A stretch of 7,832 nt of DNA from Bacillota bacterium (GCA_017534025.1 JAFWDF010000001.1:1-7832); one strand, 5' to 3'; positions 1 through 5,323 are shown, counted from the first letter of the stretch. Notes: generated by a model from the sequence alone, not told the origin. Numbers and translations: made by a program.

Positions 1-1
1 C

Positions 2-235
2 GGAATTCACATCGGCACCATGCAGACTGTAAAAACGGGCGCGGCGCTTGGCAGACCGCTGGCCTGCGTATATCCGGGAGACGGATCGGAACCGGCGGAA
101 GGCAACCGCTATATGAAGGAGCAGTATCATGCCGCAGTGATCCGCAGCCGGGAAGAGTTATGCCGATGGAAGGCTTCCGCCGGCCGGCCTGCCGGCAGCG
201 AAATTCAGTATACGGAACAATTATCTTTGTTTTAG
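2..235 (+). CDS. C-terminal fragment of a DprA/SLOG-like protein with terminal beta-clamp motif (5' partial)
   Basis: The reading frame is open from base 2 to the TAG at 233-235, and the true start lies left of the window; the in-frame ATG at 20 falls inside what looks like a conserved stretch. The visible part begins GIHIGTMQTVKTGAALGRPL. The GT-(M/x)-x-T-x-x-x-A-x-x-LGRPxA pattern resembles the nucleotide-binding loop and following helix/strand of Rossmann-fold SLOG/DprA-type proteins, where a GT/GS-rich loop precedes a helix and a strand reading like 'GRPV'. The tail is variable and ends in QLSLF directly before the stop, which matches the QL(S/D)LF consensus for sliding-clamp (DnaN) binding. 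Inference: a DNA-transaction protein that docks on the replication clamp. The family assignment is tentative because most of the protein is missing; the coding call and the clamp motif are much firmer. Confidence 0.5.
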   Translation, partial: GIHIGTMQTVKTGAALGRPLACVYPGDGSEPAEGNRYMKEQYHAAVIRSREELCRWKASAGRPAGSEIQYTEQLSLF

Positions 236-245
236 CGCCGCCGGA

Positions 246-274
246 TAGTTATTTTGCGGGATGTGGTGTATAAT
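246..274 (+). promoter_or_regulatory. Possible promoter for the 127-aa gene
   Basis: A perfect TATAAT (-10) lies at 269-274. The candidate -35, 17 bp upstream at 246-251 (TAGTTA), is a weak match. Transcription would start near 281 and give a leader of about 80 nt before the ATG at 363, containing the hairpin at 317-340. The call rests on the -10 box and the location between two genes. Confidence 0.4.
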
Positions 275-316
275 AACAAAATGCGAAGCAAAAGCATTAA
301 CATAAACTGTATTATT

Positions 317-340
317 AAAATCGGCAATAGCCGGCATTTT
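317..340 (+). terminator. Bulged hairpin with T-run, terminator or leader attenuator
   Basis: AAAAT-CGGC pairs with GCCG-(GC bulge)-ATTTT around an AATA loop. The T-run forms the 3' side of the stem, as in many intrinsic terminators. It ends 22 bases before the downstream ATG and overlaps no gene. It may end transcription from the truncated upstream gene, or sit in the leader of the 127-aa gene if the TATAAT at 269-274 is active. Stability is modest because the core GC stem is only 4 bp. Confidence 0.35.
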
Positions 341-362
341 CATTATAATAAGGAGAATTGAC

Positions 363-746
363 ATGGACCAGGAAACAAGAATGGATAAGCTGCCATATGA
401 TTATGAAACACTGAAGGATACGATCAAGATCAGACGCAGTGTGTACGACCTGCAGGGTGTGACGCTGGATGTGCCGTATCCCGGCGAAATGCCGGAGGAG
501 CTGGAAAAGTTCCGCTTCTGCTTTGCCAGAGAAGGCCATGTGATCATGATTATTCCGCAGAATTATCTGGAAGAAGCGATCCGTGAAAATGACCTGGACG
601 CCTATGAGATTGCGATCCCGGTGAAATTTGTTCTGGAAAAAGGCTACAAATTCGTGGATGGAGACGATGATCACCTCGTCGGATTCTTCGATTACGATCC
701 GGAAACGCAGATGGTGGATGTTCCATTCGATTATTACGAATATTAA
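363..746 (+). CDS. Acidic conserved-looking hypothetical protein, 127 aa
   Basis: Not recognised. The start is well set by an AAGGAG at 350-355, 7 nt before the ATG. The protein is strongly acidic and soluble-looking, with no signal peptide or membrane segment. The middle holds plausible alpha/beta alternation (residues about 58-66 FAREGHVIMIIP, 84-95 IAIPVKFVLEKG), and the C-terminus is an Asp/Tyr-rich tail ending DYYEY. A single PYPGEMPEELEKF segment near residue 40 could be a family signature. There are no cysteines apart from one at about residue 53 and no obvious catalytic motif. It stands alone between a bulged hairpin and a terminator at 787-811, so it is probably monocistronic. Codon use is like its neighbours. 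Function is unknown; the regular composition and good ribosome binding site support a real gene. Confidence 0.8.
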   Translation: MDQETRMDKLPYDYETLKDTIKIRRSVYDLQGVTLDVPYPGEMPEELEKFRFCFAREGHVIMIIPQNYLEEAIRENDLDAYEIAIPVKFVLEKGYKFVDGDDDHLVGFFDYDPETQMVDVPFDYYEY

Positions 747-786
747 TAACGAACGTACCGTCTATACATATTGTGCTATGCACCCG

Positions 787-813
787 GCTGCCGCACTCCG
801 CGGCAGCTTTTCT
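787..813 (+). terminator. Intrinsic terminator after the 127-aa gene
   Basis: A perfect 8-bp stem GCTGCCGC / GCGGCAGC encloses the 5-nt loop ACTCC and is followed by TTTTCT. It sits 40 nt past the stop codon of the 127-aa gene. Confidence 0.8.
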
Positions 814-873
814 CTGCACAAAAATAATATGTACAACAATTGAAATTTCAACGGGTTTCGGCATTTTTCGGTA

Positions 874-903
874 TTGACTTAACGGAAAGGCAGGGCATAT
901 AAT
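874..903 (+). promoter_or_regulatory. Strong sigma-A-type promoter for the 65-aa gene
   Basis: TTGACT at 874-879 and a perfect TATAAT at 898-903 are separated by 18 bp. Expected initiation near 910 leaves only about 17 nt before the ATG at 927, just enough for the AAAGGAGG at 914-921. This is the best-matching promoter in the window and implies good expression of the small downstream protein. Confidence 0.8.
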
Positions 904-926
904 AGGGTTACGCAAAGGAGGAAGGC

Positions 927-1124
927 ATGAGCTATACATTGCATGATCTTACGCCGGAAGAAAGAATTCTGTTAGATAAGAAATTTTCGCAGTTTCCTTA
1001 TTTACCTAAGGAATCCAATAACGTATGCCCGAATTATTACAATCCTTATCATGATCCGAGACAGTGTCCGGGTTCCTGCAGATATTGCATGTGGGATGAA
1101 GTGCTGAAAGCAATGGGGATGTAG
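927..1124 (+). CDS. 65-aa small protein with CX3CX2C cysteine cluster
   Basis: Not recognised as a named family. The start is set by AAAGGAGG ending 5 nt before the ATG. The N-terminal third is a plain helical-looking segment (LTPEERILLDKKF). The C-terminal half carries four cysteines at residues 34, 47, 51 and 54, with His42 between them; the last three form QCPGSCRYC, i.e. C-X3-C-X-aromatic-C. That spacing can hold a metal ion or Fe-S cluster and is the same spacing as the radical-SAM cluster loop, but 65 residues are far too few for a radical-SAM barrel. A zinc-ribbon-like or Fe-S mini-protein is the simplest reading. It has its own strong promoter and terminator, so it is a single-gene unit. 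The coding call is firm; function is unknown. Confidence 0.8.
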   Translation: MSYTLHDLTPEERILLDKKFSQFPYLPKESNNVCPNYYNPYHDPRQCPGSCRYCMWDEVLKAMGM

Positions 1125-1182
1125 TTCCTGGTTACGGCTGTGCAGATGGCCCCAATCCCCGTTTCATATTTTTTGAATAAAA

Positions 1183-1218
1183 AAACAGGTGAGCTCTTGG
1201 AGACACCTGTTTCTTTTT
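1183..1218 (+). terminator. Bidirectional terminator between the 65-aa gene and panE
   Basis: A perfect 9-bp stem AAACAGGTG / CACCTGTTT (1183-1191 with 1204-1212) has T-rich tails on both strands: TTTCTTTTT on the plus strand, and seven Ts on the minus strand from the A-run at 1179-1185. It serves the convergent plus-strand 65-aa gene and minus-strand panE. Confidence 0.85.
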
Positions 1219-1289
1219 GTATTTACTTATATTAACGCTTCATTCGCCATGCTCCGGGAAAGCCGTCCGGTCCGGCGGGTCTGATCCGC

Positions 1290-2222
1290 CTATTCCGCGC
1301 CGAACTGCAGCTCGATCTGGTGGACGATATCGCGGTTCTGCGGGGCGTCTACATGCATCTCGCCGGCCATTTCCACAATGGCGCCGTTGATGCGCCGGAT
1401 TTCGGTAGGGCGTCCGTTCCGCACGTCTGCCAGCATGGAGCAGACGTTTTTGCCGGTTCGTTCCGCAACGCCGGCGATGACTTCCCACATCTCGTCAAAA
1501 TCATAATGGTACCCGGCCATATCCAGGATCTGAATGGCTTCCCGCACCAGCATACGGGCGTTGTGGTACACTGCCGCATCACGCAGGACGTATTCGTTGG
1601 TCGTGTCATTCAGTGCGGAGAGCGGATTGATGGCAATGTTGATCAGCAGTTTCCTGTAGATGGCGTCGTTAATGTCTTCGCTGACGAAGGTTTCAAATCC
1701 TGCCTGCTGCAGCACTTCGCAGATGGCGGCTGCGTTTTCCGCCGCGCCTTCGGCCTCCGGTACCAGCGGACCCAGGTAGGTCGGGCCGCTGCCGGCGTGA
1801 TGGATGATGCCGTCGGCGTCAATGTTCATGCCGTGGGAGGTTGTGCCCAGGAAAATGTGGTCGTCCGGGACAGCGCCGCGGATATCGTCGTGGTTGCCGT
1901 ATCCGTTCTGTACGGTAAGGACCAGGGTGTCCGGCCCGAACAGTTCCGGATGCCCGTGGACCGCCTGCCGGGTGGAATAACTCTTGACCGTGACGATCAC
2001 CAGATCAGCCGGCGATTCTCCCTCCGTTCCGGTCAGCGCCCGCAGATGCTCCGCCCGGATTTCCGTACCGTCGGCTTCCGAGATGGTGATGCCGTCCCGG
2101 TTGATGCGGTCCCGGTGCGCTTCCGTGGCGACTATGCAGAGGATCTCGTTGGCAGGATCCTGCGCGAGGCAGGCAGCGAACAGAGAACCTATGGATCCGG
2201 TTCCCAGAATGGCGATTTTCAT
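1290..2222 (-). CDS. panE: 2-dehydropantoate 2-reductase (ketopantoate reductase)
   Basis: Cytoplasmic NADPH-dependent reduction of 2-dehydropantoate to (R)-pantoate, a step of pantothenate and coenzyme A synthesis. At 310 aa it is the usual family length. The N-terminal Rossmann domain opens MKIAILGTGSIGSLFAA (GxGxxG at 7-12), followed by TVKSY (Lys80) and QNGYGN (Asn106), the family's 'QNG.GN' motif. The C-terminal helical domain has RKLLINIAINPLSAL at 190-204, supplying the expected catalytic Lys191 and Asn195/Asn199, and SMLADVRNGRPTEI at 262-275 with the conserved Glu274. All key residues are present, so it should be active. The start is supported by AAGGAG 7 nt upstream on the minus strand. 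Related ApbA/PanE enzymes acting on other 2-oxo acids cannot be excluded. It is divergent from ylmH and stands alone, with no panB or panC next to it. Transcription ends at the bidirectional hairpin near 1183-1212. Confidence 0.93.
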   Translation of the reverse strand: MKIAILGTGSIGSLFAACLAQDPANEILCIVATEAHRDRINRDGITISEADGTEIRAEHLRALTGTEGESPADLVIVTVKSYSTRQAVHGHPELFGPDTLVLTVQNGYGNHDDIRGAVPDDHIFLGTTSHGMNIDADGIIHHAGSGPTYLGPLVPEAEGAAENAAAICEVLQQAGFETFVSEDINDAIYRKLLINIAINPLSALNDTTNEYVLRDAAVYHNARMLVREAIQILDMAGYHYDFDEMWEVIAGVAERTGKNVCSMLADVRNGRPTEIRRINGAIVEMAGEMHVDAPQNRDIVHQIELQFGAE

Positions 2223-2270
2223 GGTATTCTCCTTTATAATATTAATGATTCATACTACAATAATATAAAA

Positions 2271-2294
2271 CAGTCCGTCCATGCGGGCGGTCTG
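2271..2294 (-). promoter_or_regulatory. Terminator-like hairpin upstream of panE
   Basis: On the minus strand CAGACCGCCC and GGACGGACTG pair around a GCAT loop (9 of 10 pairs, including one G-U and one T-T mismatch), followed directly by TTTTATATT. It lies about 50 nt ahead of the panE start. No minus-strand gene ends here, so it is either a leader attenuator for panE or a barrier shielding panE from antisense transcription. The structure is visible; the role is inference. Confidence 0.4.
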
Positions 2295-2379
2295 TCCCGC
2301 GGCTCTCCGGGCCGTCCGGCACAGAACCGCATATTTTTACTTATCACGCATTATACCAAATATTCACAGGCGGGTAAAC

Positions 2380-2393
2380 GGAGCAGAATGTAA
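2380..2393 (+). promoter_or_regulatory. Start-stop mini-ORF (ATG TAA) with its own GGAG, before ylmH
   Basis: GGAG at 2380-2383 lies 4 nt ahead of ATG (2388-2390) followed at once by TAA (2391-2393). The ylmH start at 2404 lies 10 nt further on, with that GGAG 20 nt away and no better ribosome binding site closer. Ribosomes may load at the start-stop codon pair and reinitiate at ylmH. This is inference from spacing only. Confidence 0.3.
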
Positions 2394-2403
2394 AGTCACA
2401 GTT

Positions 2404-3192
2404 ATGAATAATAATAAAGAAGATAAAATATTGCTGTCACAGATTGAAGACCGGATCCGGCAGTGTGAGGAACGCTATATGATGACGCATACGCACTTTC
2501 TGGATCTGCGTGAACGGAGTCTGGCAGAACAGACGGTCCGTTTCCGTGCCGGGCTGCGGTACGATTTTTATGGCGGATACGAAGAGGCGGAGCGCGTAAT
2601 TGCGGTATTTCTGCCGGAATATGCGGAGGACGGGCCGGCGGCTGCTTTTTTTGCGGCGGATCCGGAGTCCGATCCGCTGACGGTCATACGAATGGAGCTG
2701 CGGAAGGGGTCTCCGGTTCTGACGCACAGAGACTATCTCGGTGCCCTGATGGGACTGGGAATCCGGCGGGAAATGACCGGTGACATTCTGGTGCGGAAAG
2801 ATGGCGCGGACGTCATCGTGCTGCGGGAAATTGCGGAATACATCCTGACGCACATGGCGAAAGCCGGGCGGGCGAACCTTTCCGTACGGGAGATCTCCAT
2901 TAGCGGGCTGGCCGTTCCGGAGCAGCAGCGGGAAGAGCGTTTTGCCAGCGTATCCTCCCTGCGGACGGACAGCATATTGTCGGCAGCCTTCGGACTGTCC
3001 CGTTCCGGGGCGGCGGAGGCGGTCCGCGCCGGGCTTGTGTTCGTGAACGGCATGGAGGCATCCAAACCGGACCGCCTGCTGGAACCGGGCGATAAACTGG
3101 TCCTGCGGCATAAGGGCAAAACGGTTCTGAAATCAGCAGACGGCAGGACGGCCAAAGGCCGGATCCGCATCACGCTGATCCGTTACAGGTAA
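2404..3192 (+). CDS. ylmH: YlmH-family S4-domain RNA-binding protein (ribosome quality control)
   Basis: The 262-aa product matches the family in length (the Bacillus protein is about 257 aa). An N-terminal helical segment leads to THFLDLRERSL, the counterpart of the family's 'FLDPRE' signature. An alpha/beta middle domain follows (VIAVFLPEY; HRDYLGALMGLGIRREMTGDILV, about 116-138). The C-terminal S4 domain spans about residues 180-240 (SSLRTDSILSAAFGLSRSGA, VRAGLVFVNGMEASKPDRLLEPGDKLVLRHKGKTVL). Known for the family: binding to 50S-peptidyl-tRNA complexes and a role in ribosome-associated quality control in Bacillus. The ATG at 2404 was chosen because it puts about 30 residues before the FLDLRE motif, as in homologues; the frame is open further upstream to 2281, but that stretch is low-quality sequence. 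The ribosome binding site is poor. It usually sits in the ylmD-H/divIVA division cluster, but here it stands alone beside panE. It is rich in CGG arginine codons. Confidence 0.9.
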   Translation: MNNNKEDKILLSQIEDRIRQCEERYMMTHTHFLDLRERSLAEQTVRFRAGLRYDFYGGYEEAERVIAVFLPEYAEDGPAAAFFAADPESDPLTVIRMELRKGSPVLTHRDYLGALMGLGIRREMTGDILVRKDGADVIVLREIAEYILTHMAKAGRANLSVREISISGLAVPEQQREERFASVSSLRTDSILSAAFGLSRSGAAEAVRAGLVFVNGMEASKPDRLLEPGDKLVLRHKGKTVLKSADGRTAKGRIRITLIRYR

Positions 3193-3223
3193 CCGGGAGT
3201 CTTCTGAAGCGCCGGGATTTTTC
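3193..3223 (+). terminator. Weak terminator after ylmH
   Basis: CCGG directly after the TAA pairs with CCGG at 3212-3215. Between them is a short imperfect inner stem (G-CTT / AAG-C around CTG), followed by GATTTTT at 3216-3222. The stem has bulges, so efficiency is doubtful, but position and T-run fit. Confidence 0.45.
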
Positions 3224-3235
3224 ATAAATAAATGT

Positions 3236-3264
3236 TTGCATTTGCAGATCATTTCTGTTACAAT
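3236..3264 (+). promoter_or_regulatory. Promoter for tRNA-Arg
   Basis: TACAAT at 3259-3264 is preceded by TGT, making an extended -10. A TTG-starting -35 (TTGCAT, 3236-3241) lies 17 bp upstream. Initiation near 3271 would give a short 5' leader before the mature tRNA end at 3280. Confidence 0.6.
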
Positions 3265-3279
3265 CTTGTGTGCATATGT

Positions 3280-3356
<77 letters not shown>

Positions 3357-3359
3357 TTT

Positions 3360-3388
3360 TTGTTTATTCATAATAGTTTCTATATATA
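3360..3388 (+). promoter_or_regulatory. Possible promoter for the 83-aa gene and queC
   Basis: TTGTTT at 3360-3365 and TATATA at 3383-3388, 17 bp apart, in the AT-rich gap after the tRNA. Initiation near 3396 would place the palindromic hairpin at 3398-3426 at the very 5' end of the mRNA. Co-transcription with the tRNA is the alternative. Confidence 0.35.
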
Positions 3389-3397
3389 TTGGGGCGC

Positions 3398-3426
3398 GAA
3401 CCGCTGCCGCGCGGCAGATCCGGTTC
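3398..3426 (+). other. Large leader hairpin before the 83-aa gene
   Basis: GAACCG + CTGCCGC is followed by GCGGCAG, a 3-nt ATC bulge, and CGGTTC. A 14-bp perfect palindrome is thus nested in an outer 6-bp stem. No T-run follows, so it is not an intrinsic terminator. It starts 56 bases before the ATG and could stabilise the mRNA 5' end or mark the tRNA/mRNA processing boundary. A palindromic protein-binding site is also possible. Confidence 0.5.
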
Positions 3427-3453
3427 CGTATTACAGGGAAAGAGGGCACAGGC

Positions 3454-3705
3454 ATGGCAGCAAATAAGAATGAGCCGGCGTTCATCAAAACCTATGAATT
3501 CAGAGTGGATGAAAATACCGGCGAGCCTTTTGTAGAGCTCAGAGAAGAAGACGGATGCAAGTACGTTGACAACATTTCTCCTTCCATGACGGAAGAAGAA
3601 AAGGAAAAATATATTGCCGGACTGAGAAAGTACGGCTATGTCAGTGTAGAAGAAGCCGCCGAGATGGAAGCAAAGAAGAAGGCGGAAATGCCTCCGGTAA
3701 TCTGA
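3454..3705 (+). CDS. Hypothetical 83-aa charged protein encoded before queC
   Basis: Not recognised. The ATG at 3454 was chosen because AGAGGG at 3441-3446 gives a good ribosome binding site 7 nt away. The frame stays open upstream through the tRNA, but that part cannot be coding. The protein is soluble and Glu/Lys-rich: an N-terminal beta-like section (FIKTYEFRVDENTGEPFVELREEDG) leads to helical, charged stretches (MTEEEKEKYIAGLRKYGYVSVEEAAEMEAKKKAEM). There are no membrane segments, no signal peptide and one cysteine. It ends 13 nt before queC and shares its unit, so a link with 7-deazaguanine or queuosine metabolism is possible but rests on position alone. Confidence 0.75.
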   Translation: MAANKNEPAFIKTYEFRVDENTGEPFVELREEDGCKYVDNISPSMTEEEKEKYIAGLRKYGYVSVEEAAEMEAKKKAEMPPVI

Positions 3706-3718
3706 GAGGAATGACAAT

Positions 3719-4447
3719 ATGGCAGAATCAGTGAAAAACAGAGCGCTGGTACTGCTGAGCGGCGGCATGGACAGTGCAACCTGTCTGGCCATGGCGGTGA
3801 AGGAATATGGCAGTGCCGGCGTGACGGCACTGTCTCTTTTTTATGGGCAGAAGCATGAAAAGGAGATTCTGGCAGCCGACCGGCTCGCGCAGCATTACGG
3901 CGTGGAACTGATCCGGATGGATCTGGCGCCGCTGTTTCAGTTCAGCGACAGCGCGCTTCTTACCGGTTCGGAGCAGGCTATTCCGGAGGAAACCTATGAG
4001 CAGCAGCTGGCGGAAACCGGCGGGGCTCCGGTCAGTACGTATGTGCCGTTCCGCAACGGTTTGTTTCTTTCCGCGGCAGCCAGCATCGCGCTTTCGAAGG
4101 ACTGCGGCGTTATTTTCTACGGAGCCCATGGGGACGACGCGGCGGGAAATGCGTATCCGGACTGCAGTGTGGAATTCAATACGGCCATGGATGAAGCCAT
4201 TCGTCTGGGCAGCGGCGGCATGCTCCGGATCCGGGCGCCGTTTGTAGGCATGACCAAAGCGGATGTTTTACGCACAGGCATAAAACTCGGCGTGCCTTAC
4301 CAGTATACCTGGAGCTGCTACGAAGGCGGCGACGTCCCGTGCGGTGTCTGCGGAACCTGCCGTGACAGGGCCGAGGCGTTCCGGCTCAATGGCCTGGAGG
4401 ATCCGGCACCGGCCTGGTATGCTTCCTTACAAAAACCAGTTGTTTGA
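3719..4447 (+). CDS. queC: 7-cyano-7-deazaguanine synthase
   Basis: ATP-dependent conversion of 7-carboxy-7-deazaguanine and ammonia to preQ0, the nitrile precursor of queuosine in tRNA. The 242-aa product has the whole family pattern: PP-loop LLSGGMDSAT (SGGMDS at 14-19), LSLFYGQKHEKE at 38-49, YVPFRNGLFLSAAASIA at 108-124, GAHGDDAAGNAYPDCS at 135-150, and the C-terminal zinc site with Cys200, Cys208, Cys211 and Cys214 (C-X7-C-X2-C-X2-C). All expected catalytic and zinc ligands are present. The start is supported by GAGAGGA at 3704-3710, overlapping the stop codon of the preceding gene, which suggests translational coupling. The VPFRN variant of the usual VPGRN is seen in some QueC subgroups. 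No queD, queE or queF is in the window. The gene ends before a strong terminator at 4491-4521. Confidence 0.95.
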   Translation: MAESVKNRALVLLSGGMDSATCLAMAVKEYGSAGVTALSLFYGQKHEKEILAADRLAQHYGVELIRMDLAPLFQFSDSALLTGSEQAIPEETYEQQLAETGGAPVSTYVPFRNGLFLSAAASIALSKDCGVIFYGAHGDDAAGNAYPDCSVEFNTAMDEAIRLGSGGMLRIRAPFVGMTKADVLRTGIKLGVPYQYTWSCYEGGDVPCGVCGTCRDRAEAFRLNGLEDPAPAWYASLQKPVV

Positions 4448-4490
4448 TTCTCATCGGCGGACTCATGTACATTAATAATTGAAATGGGGT

Positions 4491-4523
4491 CTCCGGCAGG
4501 ACTTCCTGCCGGAGGCTTTTTAT
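4491..4523 (+). terminator. Strong terminator after queC
   Basis: A perfect 10-bp stem CTCCGGCAGG / CCTGCCGGAG encloses the 4-nt loop ACTT, followed by GCTTTTTATT. It closes the 83-aa/queC unit. Confidence 0.92.
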
Positions 4524-4534
4524 TATGCATATAG

Positions 4535-4562
4535 TTAACTTGTAAAACATTTGTTTCATAGT
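4535..4562 (+). promoter_or_regulatory. Possible promoter for the LytTR gene
   Basis: TTAACT (4535-4540) and CATAGT (4557-4562), 16 bp apart, are each 4/6 matches in an AT-rich gap. Initiation near 4569 leaves about 20 nt before the ATG at 4592. Weak boxes suggest low or activator-dependent expression. Confidence 0.3.
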
Positions 4563-4591
4563 AGCTTTATTAATGGAAATGATTCGGAACC

Positions 4592-5323
4592 ATGATGGAT
4601 TTGCGGATTTTGCTGTATGATTCGCCCGGAGAAGCCGCCGCTCTGCGCCTGCTGGCGGACGGGGTCCTGCGGGAGACCGCCGGCGGCAGCCGGGCGCTGC
4701 GCATTGACACGGTGGAAACACGGGAAGACTTTCGGCGGGCGCTGTGTGAAAAACCTTTTTATTACAATATTCTGATCGTCGGGTACCACTTCGCACAATT
4801 TGAGAAACACGGCGTTCTGCCGGAACTGGTGAAGATGAGGAGGCACTGTCTCCGGCAGGTGCTTCTCTTTGCCACGTCCGCCTGCTTTTTTCCGGCGGAG
4901 CTGGCGTCCCTGCAGTGCGCGGGCGTTCTGAAAAAGCCTTTTCAAAGGGAAAATGTCCGGGATGTGCTTCAGAGAGCGGCGGAGGAATGCCGGCTGATGG
5001 AAGCCGGCAGGGGTATTTCTGCGGATGACCGAGGGCGGACGGTAATGCTCCGGGAATGGGAAATTCTTTACGGCCGCGGCAGCCGGAGCGGCGTGCAGCT
5101 GATCACGGAACGGGGAGAATACCGGGCCCGTATGGACATGTCTCTGTTTGAAGAAGAGGAGGCGCTGCCCTTTTTCCGCTGTCACAACAGTTATTTTGTC
5201 AATTTGCGGCATGCGCGGTCTTTTGACGGAAAGAAGTTTCTGCTGGAAACCGGCGATTCGGTTCCGGTCAGCCGGCGTTACCAGCCTGCGGCGCGGCGTC
5301 TGTGCCGTCCGGCAGGGTCATGA
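4592..5323 (+). CDS. LytTR-family DNA-binding regulator with degenerate receiver domain
   Basis: The 243-aa product has the layout of an AgrA/LytR-type response regulator. The C-terminal LytTR domain (about 148-236) is clear: EILYGRGSRSGVQLITERGEY, then FFRCHNSYFVNLRHARSFDGKKFLLETGDSVPVSRRY, matching the family's 'F.R.H.SY.VNL..I' and 'G...PVSRR' signatures. The N-terminal part (about 4-130) is receiver-like: beta-1 DLRILLYDSPGE, and the conserved switch Lys in KKPFQRENV (Lys115-Pro-Phe). At the phospho-acceptor strand it reads YYNILIVGYHFAQF, with Gly64/Tyr65 where Asp is expected, so aspartyl phosphorylation is unlikely. No histidine kinase is adjacent. The ribosome binding site is weak (GGAA near 4586) and two tandem ATGs could serve as start. 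An imperfect GC-rich hairpin lies in its last codons (5285-5316). It is rich in CGG codons. The target genes cannot be read from this window. Confidence 0.85.
   Translation: MMDLRILLYDSPGEAAALRLLADGVLRETAGGSRALRIDTVETREDFRRALCEKPFYYNILIVGYHFAQFEKHGVLPELVKMRRHCLRQVLLFATSACFFPAELASLQCAGVLKKPFQRENVRDVLQRAAEECRLMEAGRGISADDRGRTVMLREWEILYGRGSRSGVQLITERGEYRARMDMSLFEEEEALPFFRCHNSYFVNLRHARSFDGKKFLLETGDSVPVSRRYQPAARRLCRPAGS

Noticed and set aside
344..349. TATAAT just before the 127-aa gene as a promoter -10
   Set aside because: Transcription would begin at or inside the AAGGAG ribosome binding site, leaving almost no leader. It is more likely AT-rich background; the TATAAT at 269-274 fits better.
1320..2393. 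357-codon plus-strand frame opposite panE
   Set aside because: panE on the minus strand has all family motifs and a ribosome binding site; the plus frame has no recognisable domain and no ribosome binding site.
2281..2403. Upstream ATG (2281) as the start of ylmH
   Set aside because: It would add 41 residues of Arg/Pro-rich sequence not seen in the family and overlaps the hairpin at 2271-2294. The ATG at 2404 gives the family's length and motif spacing.
3357..3453. PreQ1 riboswitch before queC
   Set aside because: I looked for the short preQ1-I pattern (hairpin plus A-rich tail ending near the ribosome binding site) and for larger classes. The hairpin here is a plain palindrome without the conserved loop or A-rich tail.
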